Below the pieces are notes generated by a model that saw only the letters and a list, made by a program, of their open reading frames with translations, searched no databases and was not told where the DNA came from. 64,000 bases of DNA from an uncultured bacterium (GTDB lineage Bacteria > Planctomycetota > UBA1135 > GCA-002686595). Of the stretch, positions 9,719 through 17,575 are shown piece by piece. The position numbers and the translations under genes were made by a program. Each line of letters begins with the position of its first letter. Position 1 is the stretch's first letter. The stretch covers positions 1 to 64,000 of the forward strand of contig CALCXM010000034.1 of the NCBI GenBank assembly GCA_937905825.1, in the 5' to 3' direction.

Positions 9719-9830
9719 TCCGGCGGTTCTGCTCTCGCGCAATCCCCACCAGATCGTGATCGTGGTGGTGATGTCGCGGGGACAGTACTCTCTCTATCTC
9801 GCTTCCCAAGTCTCGCCAGCCACCTCTCCA

Positions 9831-10817
9831 ATGAATCAACTTGTCCGCTTCGGCATCCTGGCGTTGCCGCTGATCGGCTGCACTCCCAACTCTTCCGGTG
9901 ATGATTCGCCGATCGAAGCATCGACTCACTTGAGTTCATCGGAGGGGACGATCCTAGGGGCCTCCGAGGAGCATTGGGCCGAGCTTGTCGGTCAGCAGGT
10001 GCAATTGACCGGCAAAGCACGCAGTCACAAGGTGGGTGCCTACCTCGCAGGAACCGATTTTGGAATCTACGTGTCATTGAAGGACACCCACTGGCCCGCG
10101 AGTTTTCATCCTGGAGAGTTGGTGAAGGTCAGTGGAACTGTCGCGCAGCACTCAGACTTGCCCGTGTTTCATCACGATCCGGAGGCTGGCCTTGCCGACC
10201 TGCGCTCCGGAGTCCCCGTTCCTCCGGGCACTGACCTGGAGCAGGCGTCCAAGCGCTACATTCTCGTGTCTGCGCAATGGGAACTGGCCTCTTCTGCCAT
10301 GCAAGAGGAGCCCGATCCACCCGAAGGCTCCGCGAAAATACCCCGGGGCCCCGGGTCACCGGAAGGTGTCGCCTGCGACCTGGCCTACGCCTTCATCGAA
10401 GCGGATGCGGACAAGTTCCTTGCTTCCTGCCTCAAACCCTGGGGGCCCGAGTCGGAAGCAAAAACGAGCTACCAAGCCTTCCTGGACGACATGGTCAGGC
10501 AATTCGCGAAAGTGGCCGCCAGTGACGCTCTTCCCCCTGGAGGCCCCAAGCGGATTCTGCGCGTCTACAAAGCGCGGAAGCTATCCCTCAACGGTCCCGC
10601 GAGTTTTGGCTCCGTGTTCTTCGACCTAGCCGATGTGCAGTTCGTGGACGTGATCACCGAAAGGCACGACGGCGAGGAGTTCAGAATGCGCGGGCTGGTC
10701 CTGCAAGCGAAAGATGGGCAGTGGTGTGTGATGCCCATGCCCGCTGCCTATCCGTTGTTGAGTATGGGGCTCAACGCGGAGTCGGAGTCGACTGAGCTCC
10801 TGTTCGAGACGGAGTGA
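9831..10817 (+). CDS. Lipoprotein of unknown function
   Basis: About 328 residues from the ATG at 9831 (MNQLVRFGILALPLIGCTPN), with a lipobox LIGC at residues 14-17. The open frame begins at 9756, but the lipoprotein signal fixes the start. Residues about 45-110 (VGQQVQLTGKARSHKVGAYL...GELVKVSGTV) resemble an OB-fold-like segment around a tGxA..hkvGa core, which is a weak impression. The C-terminal half (ACDLAYAFIEADADKFLASC) may be a SnoaL/NTF2-like fold of the kind that begins with 'ayidADadkF'. It follows the sigma-fusion gene by 112 bases on the same strand and may be co-expressed. No firm function. Confidence 0.7.
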   Translation: MNQLVRFGILALPLIGCTPNSSGDDSPIEASTHLSSSEGTILGASEEHWAELVGQQVQLTGKARSHKVGAYLAGTDFGIYVSLKDTHWPASFHPGELVKVSGTVAQHSDLPVFHHDPEAGLADLRSGVPVPPGTDLEQASKRYILVSAQWELASSAMQEEPDPPEGSAKIPRGPGSPEGVACDLAYAFIEADADKFLASCLKPWGPESEAKTSYQAFLDDMVRQFAKVAASDALPPGGPKRILRVYKARKLSLNGPASFGSVFFDLADVQFVDVITERHDGEEFRMRGLVLQAKDGQWCVMPMPAAYPLLSMGLNAESESTELLFETE

Positions 10818-11286
10818 TGAACGGCGCAGCTTGTGAACACCCAGCCGACCACTCGTGGGGATAGCGAGTCCGCGCGCTTTCCACCAGCGCGATGCTGAGT
10901 CGAGGACTGCGCCGACCCAGTCCCCTCAACTCATCTCTGCGTGTCCAACGAGTCCGAGGCGCGCAGCCAGGGACCGCACTAGAGATACCGAGCCAGTAGA
11001 GATACCGAGCCAGGGCAACCTCCGCCAGGGCGAGGTTATGGTGGAGATTACCCTGGCTCGGTATCCGGTATCTCTAGACCTCCTCATGCACCGGGCGACC
11101 ATGCAAACAACGCAATGGCCCAGAGTGCGAACAGACGCGTGCGGGTAATGGGCTACGCGATTCTCTGGTGGTCGTAGGGGGGAGCTGTAGACTGCTCCCC
11201 GGGTTGCGCACAAAAAATGTTAGACCCTATTGACTCCAGGGGCCTTCTCACAGACGGGCACAGTACTGTCATCGGCTAGCTGGCGC
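10818..11286. other. Intergenic region with palindromic repeat
   Basis: 469 bases with no convincing gene. The centre (10981-11075) is a strong inverted repeat listed separately. The rest shows no tRNA-like, repeat or promoter pattern that I can support. Confidence 0.45.
10981..11075. repeat. Large imperfect palindrome with GATACCGAGCCAG repeats
   Basis: AGAGATACCGAGCCAG is directly repeated (10981-10996 and 10998-11013). GATACCGAGCCAGGG at 11001-11015 is the exact reverse complement of 11051-11065. The pairing continues inward through AACCTCCGCCA against TGGTGGAGATTA with scattered transitions, giving a stem of about 27 bp. The right arm holds CTGGCTCGGTATCCGGTA (11053-11070), nearly identical to positions 26-43. 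Structure is seen directly; function unknown. Confidence 0.65.
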
Positions 11287-11727
11287 CTAGGGTAGCCAAG
11301 TGGTTGTCCATGCGTTCGAGAAGTTGAACCCGGAGCCGGAGCAGGTGTTTGCCGTGTCGCGGTACCAGTATTGGTAGTTCGTCGGGACGCCGGGTCCGTA
11401 GCTAGAAGCGCCGAAGGGTTGGCCTTGGAAATCGGCGAAGGTTGTGAACCCGGCGGCTGACGCCTGAACCTGCGAACGTGCCGTCTGCCCGCCGACGCAA
11501 AGCAGTCCGTCGCCCACTGGGTTGCCGAGGCCCCCGTTGAGTTGGTTCGCTCCCAGAACAATCAAGCCGGGTTTGTTGCCTGGGACGCCTGCAACGTCGA
11601 GCTGGAAGCTGTCGTTCGTGAGGGACGCCTCACCGGACCCCGCGAGCGTTGCACCCATTGTCGTTGTCGTGTTCATGCAGCCCTCGCCCGGGCCTCCGCT
11701 GGCTCCACAGGGGCACGGTGTCCCGAA
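11287..11727 (-). pseudogene. Detached C-terminal domain of an RCC1-type secreted protein
   Basis: On the minus strand this encodes the Cys-rich C-terminal domain shared with 1211-2644 and 5404-6789: FGTPCPCGASGGPGEGC, VPGNKPGLIVLGANQLNGG, NYQYWYRDTANTC and the terminal FNFSNAWTTTWLP followed by a stop. Upstream the frame stays open to 11859, but the residues are not RCC1 repeats and there is no signal peptide. A short tandem duplication (ACGGTACCGAA type, about 11726-11745) marks the break. Most likely a gene remnant left by recombination; a short expressed protein is possible but has no evident start. Confidence 0.65.
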
Positions 11728-11846
11728 ACGGTACCGAAACGGTACCGCGCCCGCGCAATCCCCACCACTTACTAGCACCGGTGGTGGCTGCGCGGGCCCC
11801 GTACCTCGAGTGGCTTTCGGCAGATTGCGTCGCGGAGCACTGTCCA

Positions 11847-11906
11847 CTACGGGACCCAAGTTGTTGTCCAGACGTTCGAAAAGTTGAACCCGCTACCCCC
11901 GCAGGC
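11847..11906 (-). pseudogene. Second remnant: last ~20 codons of the same C-terminal domain
   Basis: Reading leftward from about 11906 to the TAG at 11847-11849 gives ACGGSGFNFSNVWTTTWVP, the exact terminal motif of the RCC1-protein C-terminal domain. Nothing of the domain is found further upstream. With the remnant at 11287-11727 this makes two decayed copies in the same orientation, about 120 bases apart. Confidence 0.6.
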
Positions 11907-12131
11907 AGAGATCACCAAGCGACAAGAACGAGGCGGTGAGAGGGACGGGAACGGACGCTAAGGGGGCAGGCGAAATGCGAACTCCAACCCCCGAAACGTC
12001 CCGGCTAAATCAACGGCAGCTGGGATGCGTCACCCTGCCTAACGGTGCAATAAAAGGGGGTGGAGCACTCACCGCAAACGAACACAGCGGGAAGAGTGAT
12101 TTGCCTAAAACCGCCCTTCCCGCCGTTGAAA

Positions 12132-12220
12132 TGGTGCCCGGAACTGGAATCGAACCAGCACGGGATTTAACTCCCACTAGATCCTTAGTCTAGCGCGTCT
12201 GCCAATTCCGCCACCCGGGC
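12132..12220 (-). tRNA. tRNA-Leu, anticodon AAG
   Basis: Read on the minus strand, the acceptor GCCCGGG pairs with TCCGGGC followed by A and an encoded CCA. The D arm GGAATTGGCAGAC, anticodon arm CTAGA-CTAAGGA-TCTAG, a long variable arm (GGGA...TCCC) and T arm CTGG-TTCGATT-CCAG are all present, a class II tRNA of 89 nt. With U33 as the second loop base, positions 34-36 are AAG, which reads CUU Leu. A34 is rare outside tRNA-Arg(ACG) in bacteria. The G-A-C-G-C-G context before the anticodon stem matches bacterial Leu tRNAs. Confidence 0.93.
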
Positions 12221-12500
12221 ACCCTGATCGTGTTGTTAGCTTCGCTGCGGAAGGGGCCTTGGGGGCCGCCATTTCCGTGGAAGGGCGGGGAGTCTAGCAG
12301 GCAGAAAAGGGAAGGCAAGAGGGCAAACGGGTTGGATTCGGTAGGAATCGTGGGGGTGGGAACAAGTTGGCGGGGAGGTTTCTCGAGGGACGGACTGTGG
12401 GTGGGACTCGCGGGCGGGCTCTGATACCTTCTGCGCCTTCTCCTTCCGCCCAGGGCCTCGAGTGGCCCGGATCGCACTTCAACAGCCCCGCGAGAGCCCC

Positions 12501-13709
12501 ATGTCCAGCAACGAACCTCCCCTCGGCAACGCACTGATTGGCCAGTCCGGCGGACCGACCTGCGTGATCAACCAGAGCCTCGTGGGCGTCATCGAAACCT
12601 GCGTGGGAAGCGATCGGGTCAAGAATGTGTACGGAGCCTTGCACGGGATCCAAGGGGTGTTGGAGGACAACTTGATCGACCTGGGAAGGGAGTCCAAGGA
12701 GACCCTCGAAGCGGTGGCCAAGACGCCCTGCGCGGCCCTGCGTTCCGTGCGCATGAAGCCCACCCGGGAACAGTGCGAGGAGGCCTTGCGGGCCTTCCAG
12801 AAGAACGACATTCGCTACTTCTTTTATGTGGGCGGCAACGACTCGGCCGAGACGGCGCACATCCTCAATGAAGTGGCGGTGGCGCAGAACTACGACGTGC
12901 GTTTGTTCCACGTGCCCAAGACCATCGACAACGACTTGCGCGTGACCGACCACTGCCCGGGCTATGGCTCCGCGGCCAAGTTTGTGGCGAGCGCGTTCAT
13001 GGGCGACAACCAAGACAACCGCAGCTTGAACGGCATCAAGATCGACGTGGTCATGGGACGTCACGCGGGTTGGCTAACCGCCGCGAGCTTGCTCGCAAGA
13101 GAGCACGAAGACGACGGTCCGCACCTGATCTACGTGCCCGAACGGGCCTTTGATTTGGACCGCTTCATCGGCGATGTGGAGGACATGCACAGCAAGCACG
13201 GCCGTTGCTTGGTGGCTGTCTCCGAGGGCATCCACGGGCCCAACGGGGAATTGATCGTTCCGTCGAAAGAGGTCGATTCCCACGGGAATGCGCAACTTTC
13301 GGGCTCTGGCGCCCTGGGGGATTTCTTGGCGGCGGAGATCAAAACGCGACTCGGTAGCAAGCTGCGCGTGCGCGCGGACACCTTCGGCTACTTGCAACGT
13401 TCCTTCGCCGGTTATTACTCCGAAGTGGATGCGCAGGAAGCCCGCGAAGTGGGCCGCCGGGCAGCGCGCGCTGCAACGACAGGTGAAGTGCAACACGGTT
13501 CGGTGTACATCGCACGTCACGATGACGCGGGCAAGTACCGCGCGAGCTTCGAGTTGACTGAACTCAAGAACGTGGCCAAGGAAACCCGCGACATGGAAGA
13601 GGGCTTCCTGCGCGGGGACAACGACATCGATCCATCCTTCCTCGATTACGTGCGGCCGCTGGTGGGAGACCTCTGCAGCGCTGCGCGACTTTCCGACTTT
13701 CCCCGCTGA
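12501..13709 (+). CDS. pfp: 6-phosphofructokinase, pyrophosphate-type
   Basis: 402 residues from the ATG at 12501 (MSSNEPPLGNALIGQSGGPT); a GTG 13 codons upstream is less likely. It phosphorylates fructose 6-phosphate in glycolysis, here probably reversibly with PPi. GQSGGPTCVIN is the N-terminal phosphate loop, YVGGNDSAET (residues 110-119) the nucleotide/PPi motif, and PKTIDNDL (139-146) the catalytic stretch with its proton-acceptor Asp. The D after GGN, instead of Gly in ATP enzymes, points to PPi use. MGRHAGWL and the length of about 400 fit the PPi clade. The membrane pyrophosphatase at 39-41 kb draws on the same PPi pool. Confidence 0.9.
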   Translation: MSSNEPPLGNALIGQSGGPTCVINQSLVGVIETCVGSDRVKNVYGALHGIQGVLEDNLIDLGRESKETLEAVAKTPCAALRSVRMKPTREQCEEALRAFQKNDIRYFFYVGGNDSAETAHILNEVAVAQNYDVRLFHVPKTIDNDLRVTDHCPGYGSAAKFVASAFMGDNQDNRSLNGIKIDVVMGRHAGWLTAASLLAREHEDDGPHLIYVPERAFDLDRFIGDVEDMHSKHGRCLVAVSEGIHGPNGELIVPSKEVDSHGNAQLSGSGALGDFLAAEIKTRLGSKLRVRADTFGYLQRSFAGYYSEVDAQEAREVGRRAARAATTGEVQHGSVYIARHDDAGKYRASFELTELKNVAKETRDMEEGFLRGDNDIDPSFLDYVRPLVGDLCSAARLSDFPR

Positions 13710-13745
13710 CAAACCCCATGCTGCGGGGAGCTCCCGCAGTCCCTT

Positions 13746-14705
13746 ATGGAATCCCAAGAGATCGAACCGGAGGAAACTCCGGACGTGACGGCTCCGGCTG
13801 TCGAAGGCGAACTCGAGTCGCCCTACAAGAACATGTGGATGCCCCTGGTGGTGATCCCCAGCGCGATCGTGCTCGTGCTCGTGTTGATCTTCCTGGCCTT
13901 CGGTGGCATCACCGGGCGCGAGCCTTCGATCGAGGCCAACCTGGCCCTGGTGACGAACGGCGGCAAGAACGAGCGCACTCAGGCGGCCTTCAACCTGAGT
14001 CAGAAGATCGTGGCCAACAGCAACGCGATCCTCGAGGGCCAGCCCGCCCCGTGGCCCGTGCCCGCGGACTTGCAGCAGCGGGTCGAAGGGGCCTTTGCGG
14101 CGACCCGCGAGGACGAGATCTCCGCCAAGGTGGTGCTCGCGTCCTTGTTGGTGCAGCTAGGGGACGAGTCCGGGGTCCAACACTTGATCGAGCTCATGGA
14201 GATGGGCGACGCGGCGGACCCGGAAGGGACCAACCGCTTCGTGGTGCTCGTGACCTTGGGGACCTCCGGGGACGACAGAGCCTTGCCGGCGGTCATCAGC
14301 GCCTGCGAGAGTCAGGACGTGGGGCTGCGTTCCCTGGCGGCCATTCTCTTGCAACAGTTCGAAGGGGAAGGGGTTGTGCCCGCTCTTCAGGCGTTGTTGC
14401 ACACCGGTGAGCTCGAAGTGCGCGCCAACGCGGCCATTTCGCTGACGAAGCACAAGGACGCCTCCGGGGCTGAATTGCTCTATGACCTGATGGGCAAGGA
14501 CCTCTACGAGGCGGAGAAGAAGTCGAATCCCATGCGGTTCCGATCCGACCTGCTGGTGAGGCGCAGTCGCAGCAAGGCGGTGTTGGCTCTGGCTCGACTC
14601 GGGCGCATCCAGGACCGGCAGCGTGTCCAAGCCCATGGGGCCGACGCCGACCTCGAGTTCCGGGCGGTCGTCCTCGATACCCTGCAGAACTGGGAGTTCA
14701 GGTGA
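13746..14705 (+). CDS. Single-pass membrane protein with HEAT-like repeats
   Basis: 319 residues. A short acidic cytoplasmic tail (MESQEIEPEETPDV) is followed by one transmembrane helix at about residues 35-58 (VVIPSAIVLVLVLIFLAFGG). The rest is alpha-helical with HEAT-like repeats: SAKVVLASLLVQLGDESGVQHLIELM, ALPAVISACESQDVGLRSLAAILL and VVPALQALLHTGELEVRANAAISL each follow the two-helix pattern. Such proteins act as protein-binding scaffolds. It lies 36 bases after pfp and 237 bases before the Rieske gene, so it could belong with the respiratory operon. Specific role unknown. Confidence 0.75.
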   Translation: MESQEIEPEETPDVTAPAVEGELESPYKNMWMPLVVIPSAIVLVLVLIFLAFGGITGREPSIEANLALVTNGGKNERTQAAFNLSQKIVANSNAILEGQPAPWPVPADLQQRVEGAFAATREDEISAKVVLASLLVQLGDESGVQHLIELMEMGDAADPEGTNRFVVLVTLGTSGDDRALPAVISACESQDVGLRSLAAILLQQFEGEGVVPALQALLHTGELEVRANAAISLTKHKDASGAELLYDLMGKDLYEAEKKSNPMRFRSDLLVRRSRSKAVLALARLGRIQDRQRVQAHGADADLEFRAVVLDTLQNWEFR

Positions 14706-14942
14706 CCCAGATCGGGCTCTCAACCCGCCGGTTGGGGCTCGGATCCCAAAAAACCACCGTCGCCTCGGAAGAACCACCCTGGATGGTCTTGCGAAGCGCC
14801 TTGCACTACGACATTCTCCTGGCCTCCAAAAGTCCACGAAGGGCTGACGGAGGTCATTCCATGGCCTCCGTGCCCCGACCTGCTTCTCCCTCTGGAGCGT
14901 GAACCGCGTTCCAACGTGGTCCCCTCACCACTTCATCCAACG

Positions 14943-15488
14943 ATGACCGAATCCAAGAACCCCGAGCCCGAACTCGTTTCTGCGCCCTTGCGCGGCGAGG
15001 TGTCGAGGCGGGGCTTCCTCTCCACCCTCGCCATGGCCTGGACGGCGTTCTCCCTGGCTGCGGTCGGTGGCGTGGGGGCGGCAGTCCGCTTCCTGTTCCC
15101 CAACGTGCTTTACGATCCTCCCCAAGAGTTCAAGGCGGGCTTCCCCTCCGAGTTCGCGAAGGGCTCCGTGGACGAGCGCTTCACGGCGGCCTACGGGGTC
15201 TGGATCGTGCGCGAAGACGGTGGGTTCTTCGTGCTCTCGACGGTCTGCACGCACCTGGGCTGCACGCCCAACTGGCTGCCCGCAGAAGACAAGTTCAAGT
15301 GCCCGTGCCATGGCTCCGGCTTCATTCGCACGGGCATCAACATCGAGGGTCCCGCGCCGCGGCCCCTCGAGCGCTACAAGGTCACCCTCGCCGAGGATGG
15401 CCAAATCTTGGTGGACAAGAACACCAAGTACCAAGAGGAAAAAGGACAGTGGGGGCTCGACGGCTCCTACCTCACCTGGACCGCTTGA
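14943..15488 (+). CDS. Rieske [2Fe-2S] protein of a cytochrome b6/bc-type complex
   Basis: 181 residues from the ATG at 14943 (MTESKNPEPE). A twin-arginine signal (SRRGFLSTLA, residues 21-30) is followed by a hydrophobic anchor, as in Rieske subunits that stay membrane-bound. Cluster ligands are in CTHLGC and CPCHGSGF, both complete. The protein passes electrons from quinol to a c-type cytochrome. It is the first gene of a set with cytochrome b (15598), a subunit IV-like protein (16430) and a multihaem cytochrome (17576), all on one strand. A frame reading nine codons further upstream from a GTG is possible but has no support. Confidence 0.92.
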   Translation: MTESKNPEPELVSAPLRGEVSRRGFLSTLAMAWTAFSLAAVGGVGAAVRFLFPNVLYDPPQEFKAGFPSEFAKGSVDERFTAAYGVWIVREDGGFFVLSTVCTHLGCTPNWLPAEDKFKCPCHGSGFIRTGINIEGPAPRPLERYKVTLAEDGQILVDKNTKYQEEKGQWGLDGSYLTWTA

Positions 15489-15597
15489 GACTGGCCTGTC
15501 GCCGCCCGCGTGGTGAGCGAATGCAGCGAAAACACCTCCTCCGAAACATCCCCTCCTTTCGACTTCCTGTCAGGGCTTTCCCGTCCATCCCGACCCG

Positions 15598-16374
15598 ATG
15601 AACAAAGTCTTCGCTTACATCCGCGCGAGCCAAATCTGGCGCTCGATCTTCCGCCACGGTTACCCGGACACTCCGCGTAACCGGACTCTCGCGGTTCTGT
15701 CGAACTTTTTCCTGCACCTGCACCCAGTGAAGGTGCGCCGCAGCGGGATTCAGCTTTCGTACACCTGGTGCATGGGGGGAGTGACCTTCTTCCTGTTCCT
15801 GATTGAAACCATCACCGGCTTGCTGCTGATGTTCTATTACCGACCGACTGCGGAGTTGGCGTATCAGGACATCCTGGCCCTGCGAGAACACGTGCCACTG
15901 GGCATCATGCGTGAGCTGCACCGCTGGTCCGCTCACCTCATGGTGATCAGTGTTTGGTTGCACATGTACCGTGTGTTCCTGACCGGTTCCTACAAGGCTC
16001 CGCGCGAGTTCAACTGGAACGTCGGTGTGATTCTGCTGGTGTTGACCCTCCTGTTGTCGTTCACCGGCTACCTGCTCCCCTGGGACCAGCTGGCTGTTTG
16101 GGCCATCACGGTGGGCACGAACATGGCGCGAGCCACACCTGTTCTCGGTCACGAGGGACCCGGCGCTGCCTTGGTCAGCCTCGGTGGACTCGACTTCATT
16201 CACGCGGGCGACGACGTCCGCTTCGGCCTGCTTGCGGGCCGCTTTGTGGGGGAGGGAGCGCTGCTCCGCTTCTACGTTCTGCACTGTGTCGGAATCCCGA
16301 TTGGTGCAGCTGTCTTGATGGCCATTCACTTCTGGCGCGTCCGCAAGGACGGCGGCATCTCGGGACCTCTTTAA
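15598..16374 (+). CDS. Cytochrome b6-like subunit with predicted haem ci cysteine
   Basis: 258 residues, the length of b6-type N-terminal halves plus a loop. Haem-ligand histidines are H108/H122 (HRWSAH...LHMYR) and H229/H244 (LHC...IHFWR). The second pair is 15 apart, which is the b6f spacing; bc1 has 14. C58 in YTWCMGGVT aligns with the Cys that holds haem ci in chloroplast b6 (FYCLGGIT), and the following FYYRPT is also b6-like. It forms the membrane core of the quinol-oxidising complex together with the Rieske protein and the next gene. Haem ci binding is inferred from the conserved cysteine. Confidence 0.92.
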   Translation: MNKVFAYIRASQIWRSIFRHGYPDTPRNRTLAVLSNFFLHLHPVKVRRSGIQLSYTWCMGGVTFFLFLIETITGLLLMFYYRPTAELAYQDILALREHVPLGIMRELHRWSAHLMVISVWLHMYRVFLTGSYKAPREFNWNVGVILLVLTLLLSFTGYLLPWDQLAVWAITVGTNMARATPVLGHEGPGAALVSLGGLDFIHAGDDVRFGLLAGRFVGEGALLRFYVLHCVGIPIGAAVLMAIHFWRVRKDGGISGPL

Positions 16375-16429
16375 GGGTTCCCTGAGACTTCATCCCCAGC
16401 ACTAGCCGCACCGCAAGCAACGAATCCCA

Positions 16430-17518
16430 ATGGGTCAACAGATCAAGGACGCCGTCGACTGGCTGACGTCACCGACGCTCTACTTCCTCGAGTTCACGCT
16501 CGCCATTATCTTCATCCTGAGGTTCAGGGCCTTCTTCACCAAGAAGTGGGTCATCGCTGTCTTCTTCGCTGTGTCGACGGCCTTCATGGTCTTCGCCTTC
16601 GGGGACACGAACTTCAACCGGATCATCACGAAGCCGGACAACGTTCCGATCATCATCCTCTTGGCCACCGTGGTCTTCTTCTCCTGGTTGTCCCTGCGAC
16701 GGGCCTACCTGAACGACGAAGCGACCAAACGCGGTGAACCAACCCAAGAGGCTGCGCTCGGCAAGCAACGGGTCTTCACTTGGCCGGACCTGGTCTACAT
16801 CGAGCTGATCTTCATGGTGATCTTCACCGCCGTGTTGATCATCTGGTCGATCGAGATCACCGCTCCGATTGAAGAGCCGGCCGCATCGGCCCGGACGCCC
16901 AACCCCTCCAAGGCTCCCTGGTACTTCCTGGGCCTGCAGGAGCTGTTGGTGTACTTCGACCCGTGGTTGGCCGGCGTGGTGCTGCCCAGCTTCATCGTGG
17001 TGGGCCTCATGGCGATCCCCTACATCGACGTGAACCCCAAGGGCAACGGCTACTACACCTTCGAGGAGCGCAAGTTCGCGATCTCCTTCTTCTGGGTTGG
17101 TTTCCTGCTGTTCTGGGTGTCCTTCGTGATCCTTGGCACCTTCCTGCGCGGTCCCAACTGGTCCTTCTTTGGACCCTTTGAGTACTGGGACCTGCACAAG
17201 CTAGAGCCCATGGTGAACGTGGACCTCGCGACCTACTTCTGGACTGGATTGCTTGGTCAGGCGCGTCCTGAACAGCCCCTGATCCGCGAGCTGCCCGGCA
17301 TCATCTTGCTGCTCGGCTACTTTGCGGTGATCCCGAAGCTGCTCGAGAGCCGTCTCATGAAGTCCCTCTTCGAGGGCAATCGGCAACACATCATCCGTTA
17401 CCACGTGATGATGCACTTGCTCCTCTGGTTCGGGCTGATCCCGATCAAGATGCTTTTGCGTTGGACTGTGAGCTTGAAGTACATCGTCGGTATCCCCGAG
17501 TGGTTCTTCAACATTTAG
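16430..17518 (+). CDS. Cytochrome b C-terminal/subunit IV-like protein with extra helices
   Basis: 362 residues, over twice the length of b6f subunit IV. The family core is NPSKAPWYFLGLQELLVYF at about residues 160-180, preceded by a transmembrane helix starting TWPDLVYIELIFMVIF, and includes the quinol-site-like region. Before it lie three added helices (LEFTLAIIFILRF, WVIAVFFAVSTAFMVFAF, VPIIILLATVVFFSWL). After it are further helices and an amphipathic C-terminus. Together with the preceding gene it makes a split cytochrome b. It starts 55 bases after that gene and ends 57 bases before the multihaem cytochrome, so one operon is likely. Confidence 0.88.
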   Translation: MGQQIKDAVDWLTSPTLYFLEFTLAIIFILRFRAFFTKKWVIAVFFAVSTAFMVFAFGDTNFNRIITKPDNVPIIILLATVVFFSWLSLRRAYLNDEATKRGEPTQEAALGKQRVFTWPDLVYIELIFMVIFTAVLIIWSIEITAPIEEPAASARTPNPSKAPWYFLGLQELLVYFDPWLAGVVLPSFIVVGLMAIPYIDVNPKGNGYYTFEERKFAISFFWVGFLLFWVSFVILGTFLRGPNWSFFGPFEYWDLHKLEPMVNVDLATYFWTGLLGQARPEQPLIRELPGIILLLGYFAVIPKLLESRLMKSLFEGNRQHIIRYHVMMHLLLWFGLIPIKMLLRWTVSLKYIVGIPEWFFNI

Positions 17519-17575
17519 TCCGGCCCCCCTCACGCACGAACCGACCCCTTCCATCCCACTCAGCTTCCCTCTGTT

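Noticed and set aside
14702-14902. Small frame with ILLASKSPRR, like the start of a Maf protein
   Set aside because: Only this short string is similar. The rest does not match Maf, and the frame ends after 66 codons.
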